DNA from: Ensifer sp. LCM 4579
Lineage (GTDB): Bacteria; Pseudomonadota; Alphaproteobacteria; Rhizobiales; Rhizobiaceae
DNA length: 64,000 nucleotides
Assembly (NCBI RefSeq): GCF_001854885.1
Contig: NZ_MDDV01000035.1
Coordinates: 236,940-300,939 of the forward strand
Reading direction: 5' to 3'
The translations under genes and the position numbers were made by a program. Below, piece by piece: positions 1 through 8,165 of this stretch. How positions within the stretch are numbered: position 1 is the first letter of the stretch; the number at the start of each line of letters is the position of its first letter. The notes below the pieces were generated by a model. That model did not search any database. It was not told the origin of the DNA and saw only the letters and a list, made by a program, of their open reading frames with translations.

Positions 1-43
1 CATTCGGGTCGGATTCCTTGGCTATAAAGACGATCTCGCTCAA
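1..43 (-). CDS. pntA: NAD(P) transhydrogenase alpha subunit, N-terminus only (partial)
   Basis: Reading leftwards from position 43, a TTG start gives SEIVFIAKESDPN, the conserved N-terminus of the soluble alpha subunit of proton-translocating NAD(P) transhydrogenase (dinucleotide-binding domain I). A strong ribosome binding site, GGAGGGGG, lies about 5 bases before the TTG and no better start is seen. Only 14 codons are inside the window. The gene runs the same way as the aa3 oxidase subunit IV gene at 345-569, a neighbour often found next to pntAB in Rhizobiaceae. The identity rests on this short but characteristic peptide plus context. Confidence 0.75.
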   Translation of the reverse strand, partial: MSEIVFIAKESDPN

Positions 44-301
44 TAGTCCCCCTCCACCGGCCCGCACCAGGTCTGGATGGCGGGCATCTGGTTCGATTTG
101 CCGAATGGGCCGCTCGCGCAGACCCTCTCGCGTGACGAGCCGGATCGCCCCCGATCCAAGCAAAGCCATGCGGCACTAATCAAAAGTATCGCAGCGATGG
201 AATCGCTGCAGCGCGGGCACTCTTCGCTCGAAGGCGGTTTTCACCGCCGCCGAAACCAATGCTCCTCACAGGGTGAGGGAAAACCGGCAGCCCTCCGGCA
301 G

Positions 302-332
302 CGAAGACGGGGCATCCTCGCCCCCGTCTTCG
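302..332 (-). terminator. Strong hairpin after the aa3 subunit IV gene
   Basis: A perfect 11-bp inverted repeat (302-312 with 322-332, 9-base loop) sits 12 bases past the stop codon of the 345-569 gene. On the minus strand a short T run appears only about 10 bases further on, so this is a non-canonical terminator or 3' stabiliser. The rest of the 44-344 gap shows no gene; it must hold the pntA promoter, which I could not pinpoint. Confidence 0.55.
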
Positions 333-344
333 GCAAGGCAGGTG

Positions 345-569
345 TTAACGCAGGAAGAAATAACCCGCGACGTTGAGGAGGATGAAAAGGATCAGCGAGC
401 TGAAGAAGCCCATGGTCGTGAAGAAGCCAGCGGCCATGGCGATCAGCAGTGCGACGCAAAACAGCGTGCCGTATTTGGTTGCGTTGAGGAAGAAGTTGTA
501 GGTCTTCTCGTGCTCGGAATAGTCCATCGGAGCGCCCGTCTCGACCGGTCCCGAATGATGCTCTGCCAT
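345..569 (-). CDS. aa3-type cytochrome c oxidase subunit IV
   Basis: A 74-residue protein with a short soluble N-terminus, the motif YSEHEKTYNFF (residues 17-27) and two hydrophobic segments (about 34-52 and 54-73). This is the usual form of the small accessory subunit IV of alphaproteobacterial aa3-type oxidase, which associates with the core complex in the inner membrane and is not catalytic. The ATG at 567-569 follows a GGAG at good spacing; a longer reading frame upstream has no family similarity and is ignored. It lies 300 bases upstream of pntA on the same strand. Confidence 0.88.
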   Translation of the reverse strand: MAEHHSGPVETGAPMDYSEHEKTYNFFLNATKYGTLFCVALLIAMAAGFFTTMGFFSSLILFILLNVAGYFFLR

Positions 570-769
570 CGTCAAATACTCCAGAATGCTGCGGCACCGC
601 CAAGGGGCGGGCACATGATCCACGAACGGAGCGCCTGTGCACAACGCACAAGATACCCCCTTTGGTTTCCGCATACACAATGCGCGGGGCATTCGCAATG
701 AAAACCCGCCCGCTTGCACGGCGGCATGGTCGGTGGAGCAACGGGAACGACGCCGGAAAGCGCCATATC

Positions 770-1537
770 CTATGTCTCGCGCGGGAAATTCTTGCCGTAT
801 CCGCCTTGCGCGATGCGCGCCGTCGGCAGGATGGTCAGCGGCGCAAACGGCACCTCCTCGCGACCGGCAAACATCAGCCGCCGCTCGAAGGGCTCGGAGT
901 CGAAAATCGGATAGCGGTCGAGAATCGAGGGACGCTGGCCGCGCACCTGCGCCACCAGAAGCGCCCCGTCGGCATTGTAGACGCCGAGATTTTCGCGTAG
1001 CGCCACAACGGTCTCCGATTGGAAGATTCGCTTGTAGAAGGCCGCGTGACGCGGACGGCACGCAGTCAGGCAACGGTCGGCGGAAAAATATTCGCAAGCC
1101 ATGGCGACCGGACGCAGGGTCAGGTAGGGCAGCGCCCTGAAGTCGTCTCCGAGTAGATCCGGATCAACCGCCAGCCGCCCGGGGTCGATGAGCACCATGC
1201 CGGCATCCAGAAAGGCATTGATTTCCGCACCGAAGATGATGCCGGACGTGCTGGCGCGATGGTCGGGCGTCACATGGTGCACACGCACGGTGCTTGCCAG
1301 TCGTTCGTCGAGATAGATGCCGAAGACATAGGCTTGGCTGTCGAAATCCAGTTCGTCGAGAAGCCTGGCGCCGGTCAGCTCCATCAGGTTCACCGCCTTG
1401 TAGGCCTTGTATCTCAGTCGCGCAATGTCCTCCATGTCCTCGCTGCTCTCAACGCGCCGGTATTCGACCCGGTCGAGCAGCAGCATAAGCCTTTCCGAAA
1501 AACTGCCGGATTTCGCCTGGTGTACCCTGTCGCCCAT
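770..1537 (-). CDS. FeeM-like N-acyl amino acid synthase / autoinducer-synthase-fold acyltransferase
   Basis: A 255-residue protein of the GNAT-like fold shared by FeeM N-acyl amino acid synthases and LuxI-type synthases. Visible features are an N-terminal segment with RLRYKAY (41-47), a beta-strand region VFGIYLDERLASTVRVH (71-87), an acidic LIDPGRLAVDP (116-126), then ACEYF and the RPRHAAFYKRIF helix (161-172). Such enzymes join an acyl chain, usually from acyl-ACP, to an amino compound; the substrate here is unknown. The ATG at 1535-1537 is preceded by GGGGAG at 5 bases, which beats an upstream TTG at 1558. Its promoter region carries three consensus CtrA boxes, so cell-cycle control is likely (inference). 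Confidence 0.7.
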   Translation of the reverse strand: MGDRVHQAKSGSFSERLMLLLDRVEYRRVESSEDMEDIARLRYKAYKAVNLMELTGARLLDELDFDSQAYVFGIYLDERLASTVRVHHVTPDHRASTSGIIFGAEINAFLDAGMVLIDPGRLAVDPDLLGDDFRALPYLTLRPVAMACEYFSADRCLTACRPRHAAFYKRIFQSETVVALRENLGVYNADGALLVAQVRGQRPSILDRYPIFDSEPFERRLMFAGREEVPFAPLTILPTARIAQGGYGKNFPRET

Positions 1538-1551
1538 ACCGCTCCCCAAGG

Positions 1552-1660
1552 TTAACAAAACGTTAACCTATTGAGTAGCGAACGACCGACAACACCAAAT
1601 TGGCACAGTTGACGGTTAACCTCTTGTTAACCTTAACAAAAGGTTAACAACCATGGTTAA
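1552..1660 (-). promoter_or_regulatory. Cluster of three CtrA-type boxes upstream of the acyltransferase gene
   Basis: Three copies of TTAA-N7-TTAAC match the consensus of the alphaproteobacterial cell-cycle regulator CtrA exactly: 1552-1567, 1616-1631 and 1633-1648. A further TTAACCAT half site lies on the minus strand at 1653-1660. The first box begins only 15 bases before the ATG at 1537, and the other two lie about 80-110 bases upstream. The intergenic interval separates the acyltransferase gene from the end of the GGDEF-EAL gene at 1791, so the boxes can only serve the acyltransferase. Binding is inferred from sequence alone. Confidence 0.7.
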
Positions 1661-1790
1661 GATAAGGTGTTAGCCCCGGCACCGCTTGTCTATGGTGTCG
1701 CGGCCCTACGGGCGCCAAGCAGGGCGGAGTGCTTTGAAGCCCTGCGCTGTCTTCAGGTCGGCTGCGCATTTTCGGAAATATGCAGCCGCG

Positions 1791-4100
1791 TCAGGCAATG
1801 AGAGTCTGCGAGGTTTGCGCGCTTCGCTTGCGCGCTCTCTTCTGGCAGAGAGCGGCAGCCGCGGATGCCGGCATCGGCGCCGAGAAGACGAAGCCCTGGA
1901 TCAGATCGGCACAGCCATGCTCGCTCAGAAGTTGCAACTGGTCGACCGTTTCGACACCCTCGATGACGACCTTCAGCCCCAGCGATCGAGCAAGGGCGAC
2001 CGCACCGAGCAAGACCTTGAAGCGCCGCGAATCCTCGCGGATGTTGCGAACGAAGGACCGGTCGATCTTGATGATGTCGACCGGCAGTGCATCGAGATAA
2101 CTGAGGCTCGAATAGCCGGTGCCGAAGTCGTCGATCGCGATCGTGATGCCGCGCTCGCGCAGTTCTTGAAGAACGGCCTGGACCTTGACCGGCTCGTCCA
2201 TCAGGCAGCTCTCCGTCACCTCCAGATGCAGCCGGGCCGGATTCAGCCGCGTCTGCTCCAGGATATCGGCGACGACGTCGACGATCTCACTGCTGCGAAG
2301 GTCGAGGACGGAAAGGTTGACCGAAACGGAAACTTCCGCTGGCCAGGTCAGACAGTCGCTGCAGGCCTGCCGCAGGACAAAGCGCGTGACCTCGGTCACC
2401 AGCCCCATCTCCTCCGCCAGCTGGATGAAGACACTCGGCGGGACCGGCCCACGCTCCGGATGGGTCCAGCGCGCCAAAGCCTCGCAGCAGGCGACGCCCG
2501 ACCCGTCGGGCATGAACATCGGTTGATAGACGACATGAAGTGCTCCGGCGCCGAGCGCCTCGCGCAGGTCGCTCTTGAGCTTCTGCCGTTCGAGGTAGCG
2601 CGCATCCATCTCGCTCTCGAACGCCGTACACCCTCCCTTGTCGCGGGCCTTTGTCTCCGATAGCGCCAGATCGGCTTTGATCTGCAGGTCTTCCAATCGG
2701 AAATCGCCGCCCTTCGCAATAACGAAACCGGCATTCATCGTCACGTCGAAGGGGAAGCCCCCGGCCGCATAGCTGCCGCACATCCTGAGGTGAACGCCGC
2801 GAATCCGCTCTTCCAGATCGGCGCCATTGGTCCCGTTCGGAAAGAAGACGACGAACTCATCACCCATCAAGCGGGCCGCGATCGCATCGGTCCCTTTCAC
2901 CAATTCGTCAAGCCGTTCGCCAATAGCCTGAAGCAATTTATCGCCGATCACATGGCCCCGCGTGTCGTTGACGTGCTTGAATTCCGCGACATCGATGAGC
3001 AGCAGCCCGACGTCGCGCTCCGTCGCGCCATCGGCGACGGCGTTCCGGGTGAGCTCGGCGAAATAGGCGCGGCTCGGCAGCCCGGTCAACGCGTCGAAAC
3101 GCGCCATCTGCAGGATCTGGCGTTCCGCTTCAACCCGCGCTGTCACGTCCTCGAAGATCAGCACGATCTCGCCGTCCTCACGCCGGTTTGCCGAGAACTC
3201 GAGAAAGACATCGTCTGAAATGGAGATGAGCGTCCGGGAGCGCTTTCCCTCAATCAAAGAGTGGATCTGGCGAACGATCGTGTCGCTCTTCTTCGCGTCG
3301 AGCGCCATTCGTCGCGCGCCGCCCGTAAGCACCTCGCCGATGCGCCGTCCCTTCAGTTCCGACCGGTCGCCGAGCTCCAGAAGCGCGCTGGCGCGTTCGT
3401 TCGCGACCACGATACGACCGTCGCCGTCCAGCATGAACAGGCCGTGCGTCATGTGGTTGAGCGCCGCGTCGAACTGCCCGGCAATGGTCCTAATTTCGCG
3501 TGCGGCAAGGGCATTCTCGTAAAGAACGCCGCGCAGATTGCTCGCCATCATCCAGGTTGCGAGTATGAACGGCAGGATCAGCACCGCCAGCACCAGCATG
3601 AACGGGTCCCGGAGCGTGAGGAGACCGATCATGATCGGCACGCAGGCCGACGATGAAAGCAGGAGCACCACCCGTTCGGAACCGTAGTTCCTGCCGACCA
3701 GCGCGATCATCGACGCGAGCGTCACGGATACGCAAGCGAGTTCCGAAAACGGCTCCCGGGTAACGGCGACGGCATAGCCGCAGGCGACCCCCAAAGTCAG
3801 CGTGACACCCATGCCGCCGACGATATACCGGTTCTCCCAGCTTCTGATCATTGCCCGATTGGCGCCGGAGAAATCCTGGTGGTCGAAGCGGTTCATGTCG
3901 AGGTTGCGCAGGCACCAGGCAACGGCAATCGCTGCGGCGCATGCCAGATAGAATGGATCCGAACTCTTGAGGAAGACGATCAGAAACGCCACGGCATGCG
4001 ACAGCATGCCGATCACCAATGTCCGGCGATGTTGATAGAGCGAACTCACATACGACAGGTAGATATCCGTCGGAAGAGCGCCCTGTTCATTGCGCGTCAT
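1791..4100 (-). CDS. Membrane PAS-GGDEF-EAL cyclic-di-GMP protein (probable phosphodiesterase)
   Basis: A 769-residue protein. Residues 25-190 hold about six hydrophobic segments, 200-320 a PAS domain, 333-500 a GGDEF domain and 505-745 an EAL domain. The diguanylate cyclase signature is MGDEF (412-416) instead of GGDEF, so synthase activity is doubtful. The EAL domain keeps its metal and catalytic residues: EAL (540-542), Asn595, LHLEVTES (624-631), DDFGTG (657-662), IKID (677-680), VIEGVET (712-718) and Gln735. It probably degrades c-di-GMP at the inner membrane, with the GGDEF part as a regulatory module. The ATG has a GGAG at 9 bases. Confidence 0.9.
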   Translation of the reverse strand: MTRNEQGALPTDIYLSYVSSLYQHRRTLVIGMLSHAVAFLIVFLKSSDPFYLACAAAIAVAWCLRNLDMNRFDHQDFSGANRAMIRSWENRYIVGGMGVTLTLGVACGYAVAVTREPFSELACVSVTLASMIALVGRNYGSERVVLLLSSSACVPIMIGLLTLRDPFMLVLAVLILPFILATWMMASNLRGVLYENALAAREIRTIAGQFDAALNHMTHGLFMLDGDGRIVVANERASALLELGDRSELKGRRIGEVLTGGARRMALDAKKSDTIVRQIHSLIEGKRSRTLISISDDVFLEFSANRREDGEIVLIFEDVTARVEAERQILQMARFDALTGLPSRAYFAELTRNAVADGATERDVGLLLIDVAEFKHVNDTRGHVIGDKLLQAIGERLDELVKGTDAIAARLMGDEFVVFFPNGTNGADLEERIRGVHLRMCGSYAAGGFPFDVTMNAGFVIAKGGDFRLEDLQIKADLALSETKARDKGGCTAFESEMDARYLERQKLKSDLREALGAGALHVVYQPMFMPDGSGVACCEALARWTHPERGPVPPSVFIQLAEEMGLVTEVTRFVLRQACSDCLTWPAEVSVSVNLSVLDLRSSEIVDVVADILEQTRLNPARLHLEVTESCLMDEPVKVQAVLQELRERGITIAIDDFGTGYSSLSYLDALPVDIIKIDRSFVRNIREDSRRFKVLLGAVALARSLGLKVVIEGVETVDQLQLLSEHGCADLIQGFVFSAPMPASAAAALCQKRARKRSAQTSQTLIA

Positions 4101-4644
4101 GCAACAAAGCTCCGGTTTACCGGATTTTTAAGGTCGAGATTTTAACGAAAGATTTCGCCTAACCCTCGGATGATCGATGGTCAGTTGCAGAAAAACCCCG
4201 GGCGTCCGATGGAAATTCAGCCGAATTTCAACCATGTCTTGCGCTTCGCGCCCGATAAGGCCAGGTTTTCGCAACCAGGAATTGGCATCGTTACAGAGAC
4301 GGATTGCGAACGCGGCTTGAAAATCGTAATCCGAAGCGTCACACTTTCCACGCGAAATGGTTACCTGATCTTGAAAGACCACTTCCGAATTCCTGGCCAG
4401 TCCGAAACGGGACAGAAGTCGGCGGGCGCTCGCCCGCAAACGGCCCCTCGATGGAGTTGACTTTCACGCGAATCTGGCGCCAAGGCTTTTGCATGAGCCG
4501 AAGCGGATGCGGGCGGAAGGTCACAGTTCCTCACCCGCTCTTGGTCCGTGTCTTCCAAGGACCACAAGAGGTCGCCAGCACTTTGAACTGCCTGCATGGC
4601 TTTGTTCCCGAAAACATGCAGCAGACACCCGACGGAGCCTGATG
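4101..4644. other. 540-base gap between divergent genes
   Basis: The gap separates the GGDEF-EAL gene from the amidotransferase gene and must hold both promoters. An open frame at 4128-4439 on the minus strand encodes 103 residues without a recognisable domain and is not called. The last 70 bases carry a degenerate copy of the hairpin repeat seen elsewhere in the window (4577-4624). No clear promoter or operator could be assigned. Confidence 0.5.
4577..4624. repeat. Degenerate single-module copy of the GCTGCATGT hairpin repeat
   Basis: The stretch starts AGCACTTTGAACTG and ends ACATGCAGCAG, matching the outer arms of the first hairpin module of the repeats at 18351, 19335 and 40272. The inner part has diverged, and the second module (ACAGCGACCTTTGCGCG...) is missing. 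It lies directly before the ribosome binding site of the amidotransferase gene, so it would be in its 5' leader. Confidence 0.55.
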
Positions 4645-5400
4645 ATGTCGAAACCTGTCGTTGCCATCCCCTCTGACTTCCGCGAATTCGACGGCAATGT
4701 CTGGCATGTGGTTGCGCATCAATATGTGCGTGCGGCCGTCGAGGGAGCCGGCGTCATGCCTTTCCTCGTCCCGGCGCTCGAGTCTGGCAACGATGTCGAC
4801 GAGATCCTCGACCGCGTTGACGGCGTGCTCGCGAGCGGCGCCCGTTCCAATGTCCACCCGTCGCTTTACGGCAGGGAGGCAACAGAGGAGGACGGCCCCT
4901 TCGATCCGGGCCGCGACGCGACCAGCCTCCCGCTCATCCGCCGCGCACTCGAACGCGGCGTTCCGCTTTTCGCCATCTGCCGCGGTCTCCAGGAACTCAA
5001 TGTCGCCCTCGGCGGAACGCTCGCGACCGAAATCCACGAGCAGCCGGGTATCTGGGATCACCGCAAGCCGGACGTGCCGGATCTCGACGTCGCCTATGGG
5101 ATTCGCCAGGACGTCATCGTCAAGCAGGGAAGCTGCCTCGCACCCGTCCTCGGCGTCGGCCGGGTCCGCGTCAATTCGCTGCATCGCCAGGCGATTGCCT
5201 CCGCGGCGCCGCGCCTGGCGGTCGAGGCCGTGGCCGACGACGGCACGATCGAGGCCGTATCGGTGATCGGCGCCAAGGCCTTCGCCGTCGGCGTTCAATG
5301 GCACCCGGAATATTGGGTCAGGACCGATGCCGCCTCGGCCGCCCTGTTCAAGGCCTTCGGCGAAGCCGTTCGCGCTTACAGGGAACGAAAGCGGAAGTAG
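4645..5400 (+). CDS. Class I glutamine amidotransferase-like hydrolase (peptidase C26, PuuD-like)
   Basis: A 251-residue single-domain protein of the gamma-glutamyl-gamma-aminobutyrate hydrolase family. The nucleophile elbow is FAICRGLQELN with Cys112, the catalytic His and Glu are in VGVQWHPEY (His220, Glu222), and NSLHRQAI is the usual substrate-loop motif. Family members cleave gamma-glutamyl amides, for example in polyamine breakdown; the exact substrate is not shown by sequence. Two ATGs lie in tandem (4642 and 4645); the second has the better spacing (7 bases) from GGAG. It converges with the dehydrogenase gene, with only 3 bases between their stops. Confidence 0.87.
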   Translation: MSKPVVAIPSDFREFDGNVWHVVAHQYVRAAVEGAGVMPFLVPALESGNDVDEILDRVDGVLASGARSNVHPSLYGREATEEDGPFDPGRDATSLPLIRRALERGVPLFAICRGLQELNVALGGTLATEIHEQPGIWDHRKPDVPDLDVAYGIRQDVIVKQGSCLAPVLGVGRVRVNSLHRQAIASAAPRLAVEAVADDGTIEAVSVIGAKAFAVGVQWHPEYWVRTDAASAALFKAFGEAVRAYRERKRK

Positions 5401-5403
5401 GGT

Positions 5404-6366
5404 CTATCGAAGCTTGCGCTCGAACGGCGTCTCGGGGACGGGCGTCAGGGCCCTTCCATTCGAGAACCAGGCCTTGAGATTGTCGACGACGAGATCGGCC
5501 ATGGCGCCGCGGGTGGCCGCCGAGGCGGATGCCACATGCGGCAGCAGCGAAACGTTCGGGAGCGCAAGGAGCGCCTCCGGCACATGCGGCTCGTTCTCGA
5601 AGACGTCGAGGCCCGCGCCGGCGATCGTACCGGTCTGAAGCGCCGCGACGAGCGCAGCCTCGTCGACCGTCGATCCGCGCCCGACATTGATCACCACGCC
5701 GTTCGGGCCGAGCGCCGAGAGAACCTCCGCATTGACGGCTTTTGCCGTGCTCGGCGTCGCCGGTACGATGACGATCAGCGTATCGACCGCTCCGGCAAGG
5801 CTCACCAGACTTGGATGATAGGGGAAGGCGAGATCTTCGCGCCGGGTGCGCGTGTGATAGGCGATCGACAGCCCAAAGGCCTCCAGCCTGCGGGCGATCG
5901 CGAGGCCGATCCGGCCAAGACCGTAGAGACCGATCCTTCGCCCCCGCAGCGACAAGGGCGAGAGCGGAAAGTTGCCGTCGCGCGCCCAGCGCCCCTGTCG
6001 AAGCCATTCCTCGGCCTGCGGCAGCTGGCGCACCGTGTTGATCAGCAGGCCGATCGCCGTATCGGCGACCTCCTCGTTCAGCACATCCGGCGTGTTGGTG
6101 ACGACGATGCCCCGCGCGGCGGCACGGCCGACATCGACACCGTCGTAGCCGACGCCGAAATTGGCAACGATCTCAAGCTTCGGGAATGTCTCCATCAAGG
6201 CGAGGGGCAGCCGCCCGGAAACCGCAATGCCGGCTATGTCCGCCATATCCGCCGTCACAAGATCGGCGTCGGCGCGCTCGATGCGTACTGTCTCGAACAT
6301 CTCCGGCAGCCTTTCGAGGACGCGCGGGTTTATCTTGCCGGGCACGAGAATTCTGGGACGGCTCAT
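5404..6366 (-). CDS. D-2-hydroxyacid dehydrogenase (glyoxylate/hydroxypyruvate reductase type)
   Basis: A 320-residue NAD(P)-dependent dehydrogenase. The Rossmann motif is YGLGRIGLAIARR (148-160), preceded by the substrate-side NFGVGYDGVDV (69-79). The catalytic set is Arg230 in NVGRGSTVDE, Glu259 in DVFENEP and His277 in LLPHVAS. The family reduces 2-oxoacids such as glyoxylate or hydroxypyruvate. The ATG at 6364-6366 is preferred over an upstream start because the family begins just before the RILVPGK strand. It lies 68 bases after the LacI-type gene on the same strand, so it is probably controlled by that regulator. Confidence 0.88.
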   Translation of the reverse strand: MSRPRILVPGKINPRVLERLPEMFETVRIERADADLVTADMADIAGIAVSGRLPLALMETFPKLEIVANFGVGYDGVDVGRAAARGIVVTNTPDVLNEEVADTAIGLLINTVRQLPQAEEWLRQGRWARDGNFPLSPLSLRGRRIGLYGLGRIGLAIARRLEAFGLSIAYHTRTRREDLAFPYHPSLVSLAGAVDTLIVIVPATPSTAKAVNAEVLSALGPNGVVINVGRGSTVDEAALVAALQTGTIAGAGLDVFENEPHVPEALLALPNVSLLPHVASASAATRGAMADLVVDNLKAWFSNGRALTPVPETPFERKLR

Positions 6367-6434
6367 CGCGGTGTTTTCTCCGGTGGACTGGACCCGATCT
6401 CCGCCCTCACCCTGCTCCGAATTCGGGCGACGGA

Positions 6435-7457
6435 TCAAGCGATCACACGGAGGGGGCCGGTGGACTGGCGGATGCGCATTTCCGGCTTGATCAGGTGGAT
6501 GCCGTCCGGCTCGTGGCTGCCGGAAAGCTTGTCGAGAAGCGCCCGCGCGGCGCTGCGGCCCACCTCCGTCTGTCCATTCCAGACCGTCGTCAGCGCCGGC
6601 GTCGCGATCGACGCCTCCTCGAGGTCGTCGTAGCCGGTGACCGAAATATCGACGCCGGGAACGAGACCGGCACGGGCAATGCCGTTCATCATGCCGATGG
6701 CCACGAGATCGTTCCAGCAGACGACGGCCGTCGGCTTTTGCGGCAGTGACAGAAGATGCACGGCCGCCTCGAATCCGCCCTGCTTGGAACGGGGGCCGGG
6801 TATGCGCAGGTCCGGATCGACGTCGATATTGGCCTTGCGCAACGCGTTGACATAGCCCTGGTAGCGGTCCCGCCCGGTGGAGGTCTGGTCGGTGCCGCCG
6901 ACCATCGCGATGCAGCGGTGGCCGAGGCCGATCAGGTGGTTGGTCGCAAGCGCGATGCCATAGGCGTCGTCGCCGCGAAAAATCGGCACGTCCAACCCCT
7001 CGATCGAGCGCGCGATCAGGATCGCCGGCATTCCGTTGTCCTCGGCGAGCTGGATGTCCTCCGGCGGCGTGCCGATTGCCGGCGACATGATGACGCCATC
7101 GCCGCCGAGTTGCAGCAGGGTCTCGATGAAATCGCGCTGTTTCTCGACGGAATCGTAGTGATTGGAAAGAATGAAGGTCTGCTTGTCGCGATCGAGCTCC
7201 GCCTCGATCGCCTTCAGAATCTCGCCGTAGAAAGGATTCATGATGTCGTGCACGACGACGCCGATGATGCCGGAGCGTGACGTCCTGAGGCTAGCGGCGC
7301 GGCGATTGTAGATATAACCGAGTGCCCGCGCCTGCTCCTTGATCTTGTCGCGTGTTGCAGACGCCACAAGCGGGCTGTCTCGCAATGCCAGGGATACCGT
7401 CGCCGTCGAAAGGCCGAGTGTTTCCGCGATTGTCGAAAGCTTGACCTTTTGCGCCAC
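6435..7457 (-). CDS. LacI-family transcriptional regulator
   Basis: A 340-residue regulator. The helix-turn-helix is KVKLSTIAETLGLSTATVSLALRDSP near the N-terminus, with the hinge helix ending in YIYNRRAASLRT, followed by a periplasmic-binding-protein-like effector domain. The family start is best matched by a GTG at 7455-7457, behind a run of six Gs; longer versions add an unrelated leader. Its promoter region carries a strong AT-rich palindrome, so autoregulation is likely. The adjacent 2-hydroxyacid dehydrogenase gene is the probable target. The effector is unknown. Confidence 0.87.
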   Translation of the reverse strand: MAQKVKLSTIAETLGLSTATVSLALRDSPLVASATRDKIKEQARALGYIYNRRAASLRTSRSGIIGVVVHDIMNPFYGEILKAIEAELDRDKQTFILSNHYDSVEKQRDFIETLLQLGGDGVIMSPAIGTPPEDIQLAEDNGMPAILIARSIEGLDVPIFRGDDAYGIALATNHLIGLGHRCIAMVGGTDQTSTGRDRYQGYVNALRKANIDVDPDLRIPGPRSKQGGFEAAVHLLSLPQKPTAVVCWNDLVAIGMMNGIARAGLVPGVDISVTGYDDLEEASIATPALTTVWNGQTEVGRSAARALLDKLSGSHEPDGIHLIKPEMRIRQSTGPLRVIA

Positions 7458-7488
7458 TATGCCCCCCGTGCCTCGATGTATTCCAGCC

Positions 7489-7520
7489 CGATTTAAACCC
7501 TCTTTAAACTGTTTAAATCG
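7489..7520. promoter_or_regulatory. Palindromic operator candidate upstream of the LacI-type gene
   Basis: Arms CGATTTAAAC (7489-7498) and GTTTAAATCG (7511-7520) form a perfect 10-bp inverted repeat with a 12-base spacer. The spacer itself contains TTTAAACT, so a shorter palindrome TTTAAA-CTG-TTTAAA overlaps the right arm. It lies 32 bases upstream of the GTG start and immediately after the MarR-type gene, fitting an autoregulatory site. Confidence 0.6.
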
Positions 7521-7549
7521 TCGCTGCAATCGGGAAGTCGGTTGATGGG

Positions 7550-8053
7550 TCACTCGCCCGTTCTCGCCGCCTGCAGGTTGCTGTCGACGATTCGCAGCAG
7601 TTTCAGAAGCGTGCGCACCTGTTTGTCGGTGAGCCCACGGGTGGCGAGTCTCTCCGAGTGCTGGCCGGCCTCGGCAATCCTTTGCATCCGGTCTCGGCCC
7701 TGACCCGTGAGATAGACTTTGGTCAGCCGCGCATCATCCTCGTCCGGCCGACGCTCGAGGAAGCCCTGCGCTTCCATGCGGCCGATCGTTCGCGTCATGG
7801 TCGGAGCCTTGACCCCGAGCTTGGCGGCAAGTGCCCCGGCGGTCAGCCCGTCACTTTCGCCAAGGGCCAGCATGACGCCATCCTGGCCCGCGTAAAGACC
7901 GCTCTCGACCAGGTTTCGGGAAAGCACGGTGCGCATAGAGCGCGCAGCCTGGACGAGCACTGAAGCGAGCTCTTGGTCATGCACTTCGGCGTTGAGCTCC
8001 TCCTTCCTCTTGCCGTTCTTGCCCTTCTTTTCGGCTTTGCTCTTCTTACCCAT
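7550..8053 (-). CDS. MarR-family transcriptional regulator
   Basis: A 167-residue protein with a very basic N-terminal tail (GKKSKAEKKGKNGKRK) and then a standard MarR winged helix: GLTAGALAAKLGVKAPTMTR is the helix-turn-helix and RRPDEDDARLTKVYLT the wing. The ATG has GGAGG at 5 bases. The gene is divergent from the creatininase-family gene across a 112-base AT-rich gap, so it probably controls that gene and itself. An ATAACAAT direct repeat (8086-8093, 8125-8132) lies in this gap and could be part of the binding site, though no good palindrome is seen. Confidence 0.87.
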   Translation of the reverse strand: MGKKSKAEKKGKNGKRKEELNAEVHDQELASVLVQAARSMRTVLSRNLVESGLYAGQDGVMLALGESDGLTAGALAAKLGVKAPTMTRTIGRMEAQGFLERRPDEDDARLTKVYLTGQGRDRMQRIAEAGQHSERLATRGLTDKQVRTLLKLLRIVDSNLQAARTGE

Positions 8054-8165
8054 TGAACCTCCGCCGAATCCCTTGCTCCACCTTTATAACAATAGTGCTT
8101 GTGATTACGAACTGCATGACTCAAATAACAATTTTACGACATTCGCTGCCGAGGACCGAAGAGAT

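Noticed and set aside
4128-4439. A 103-residue open frame on the minus strand in the 4.1-4.6 kb gap
   Set aside because: No family motif and no good ribosome binding site; the gap is better explained as promoters plus a repeat, though a small gene cannot be fully excluded.
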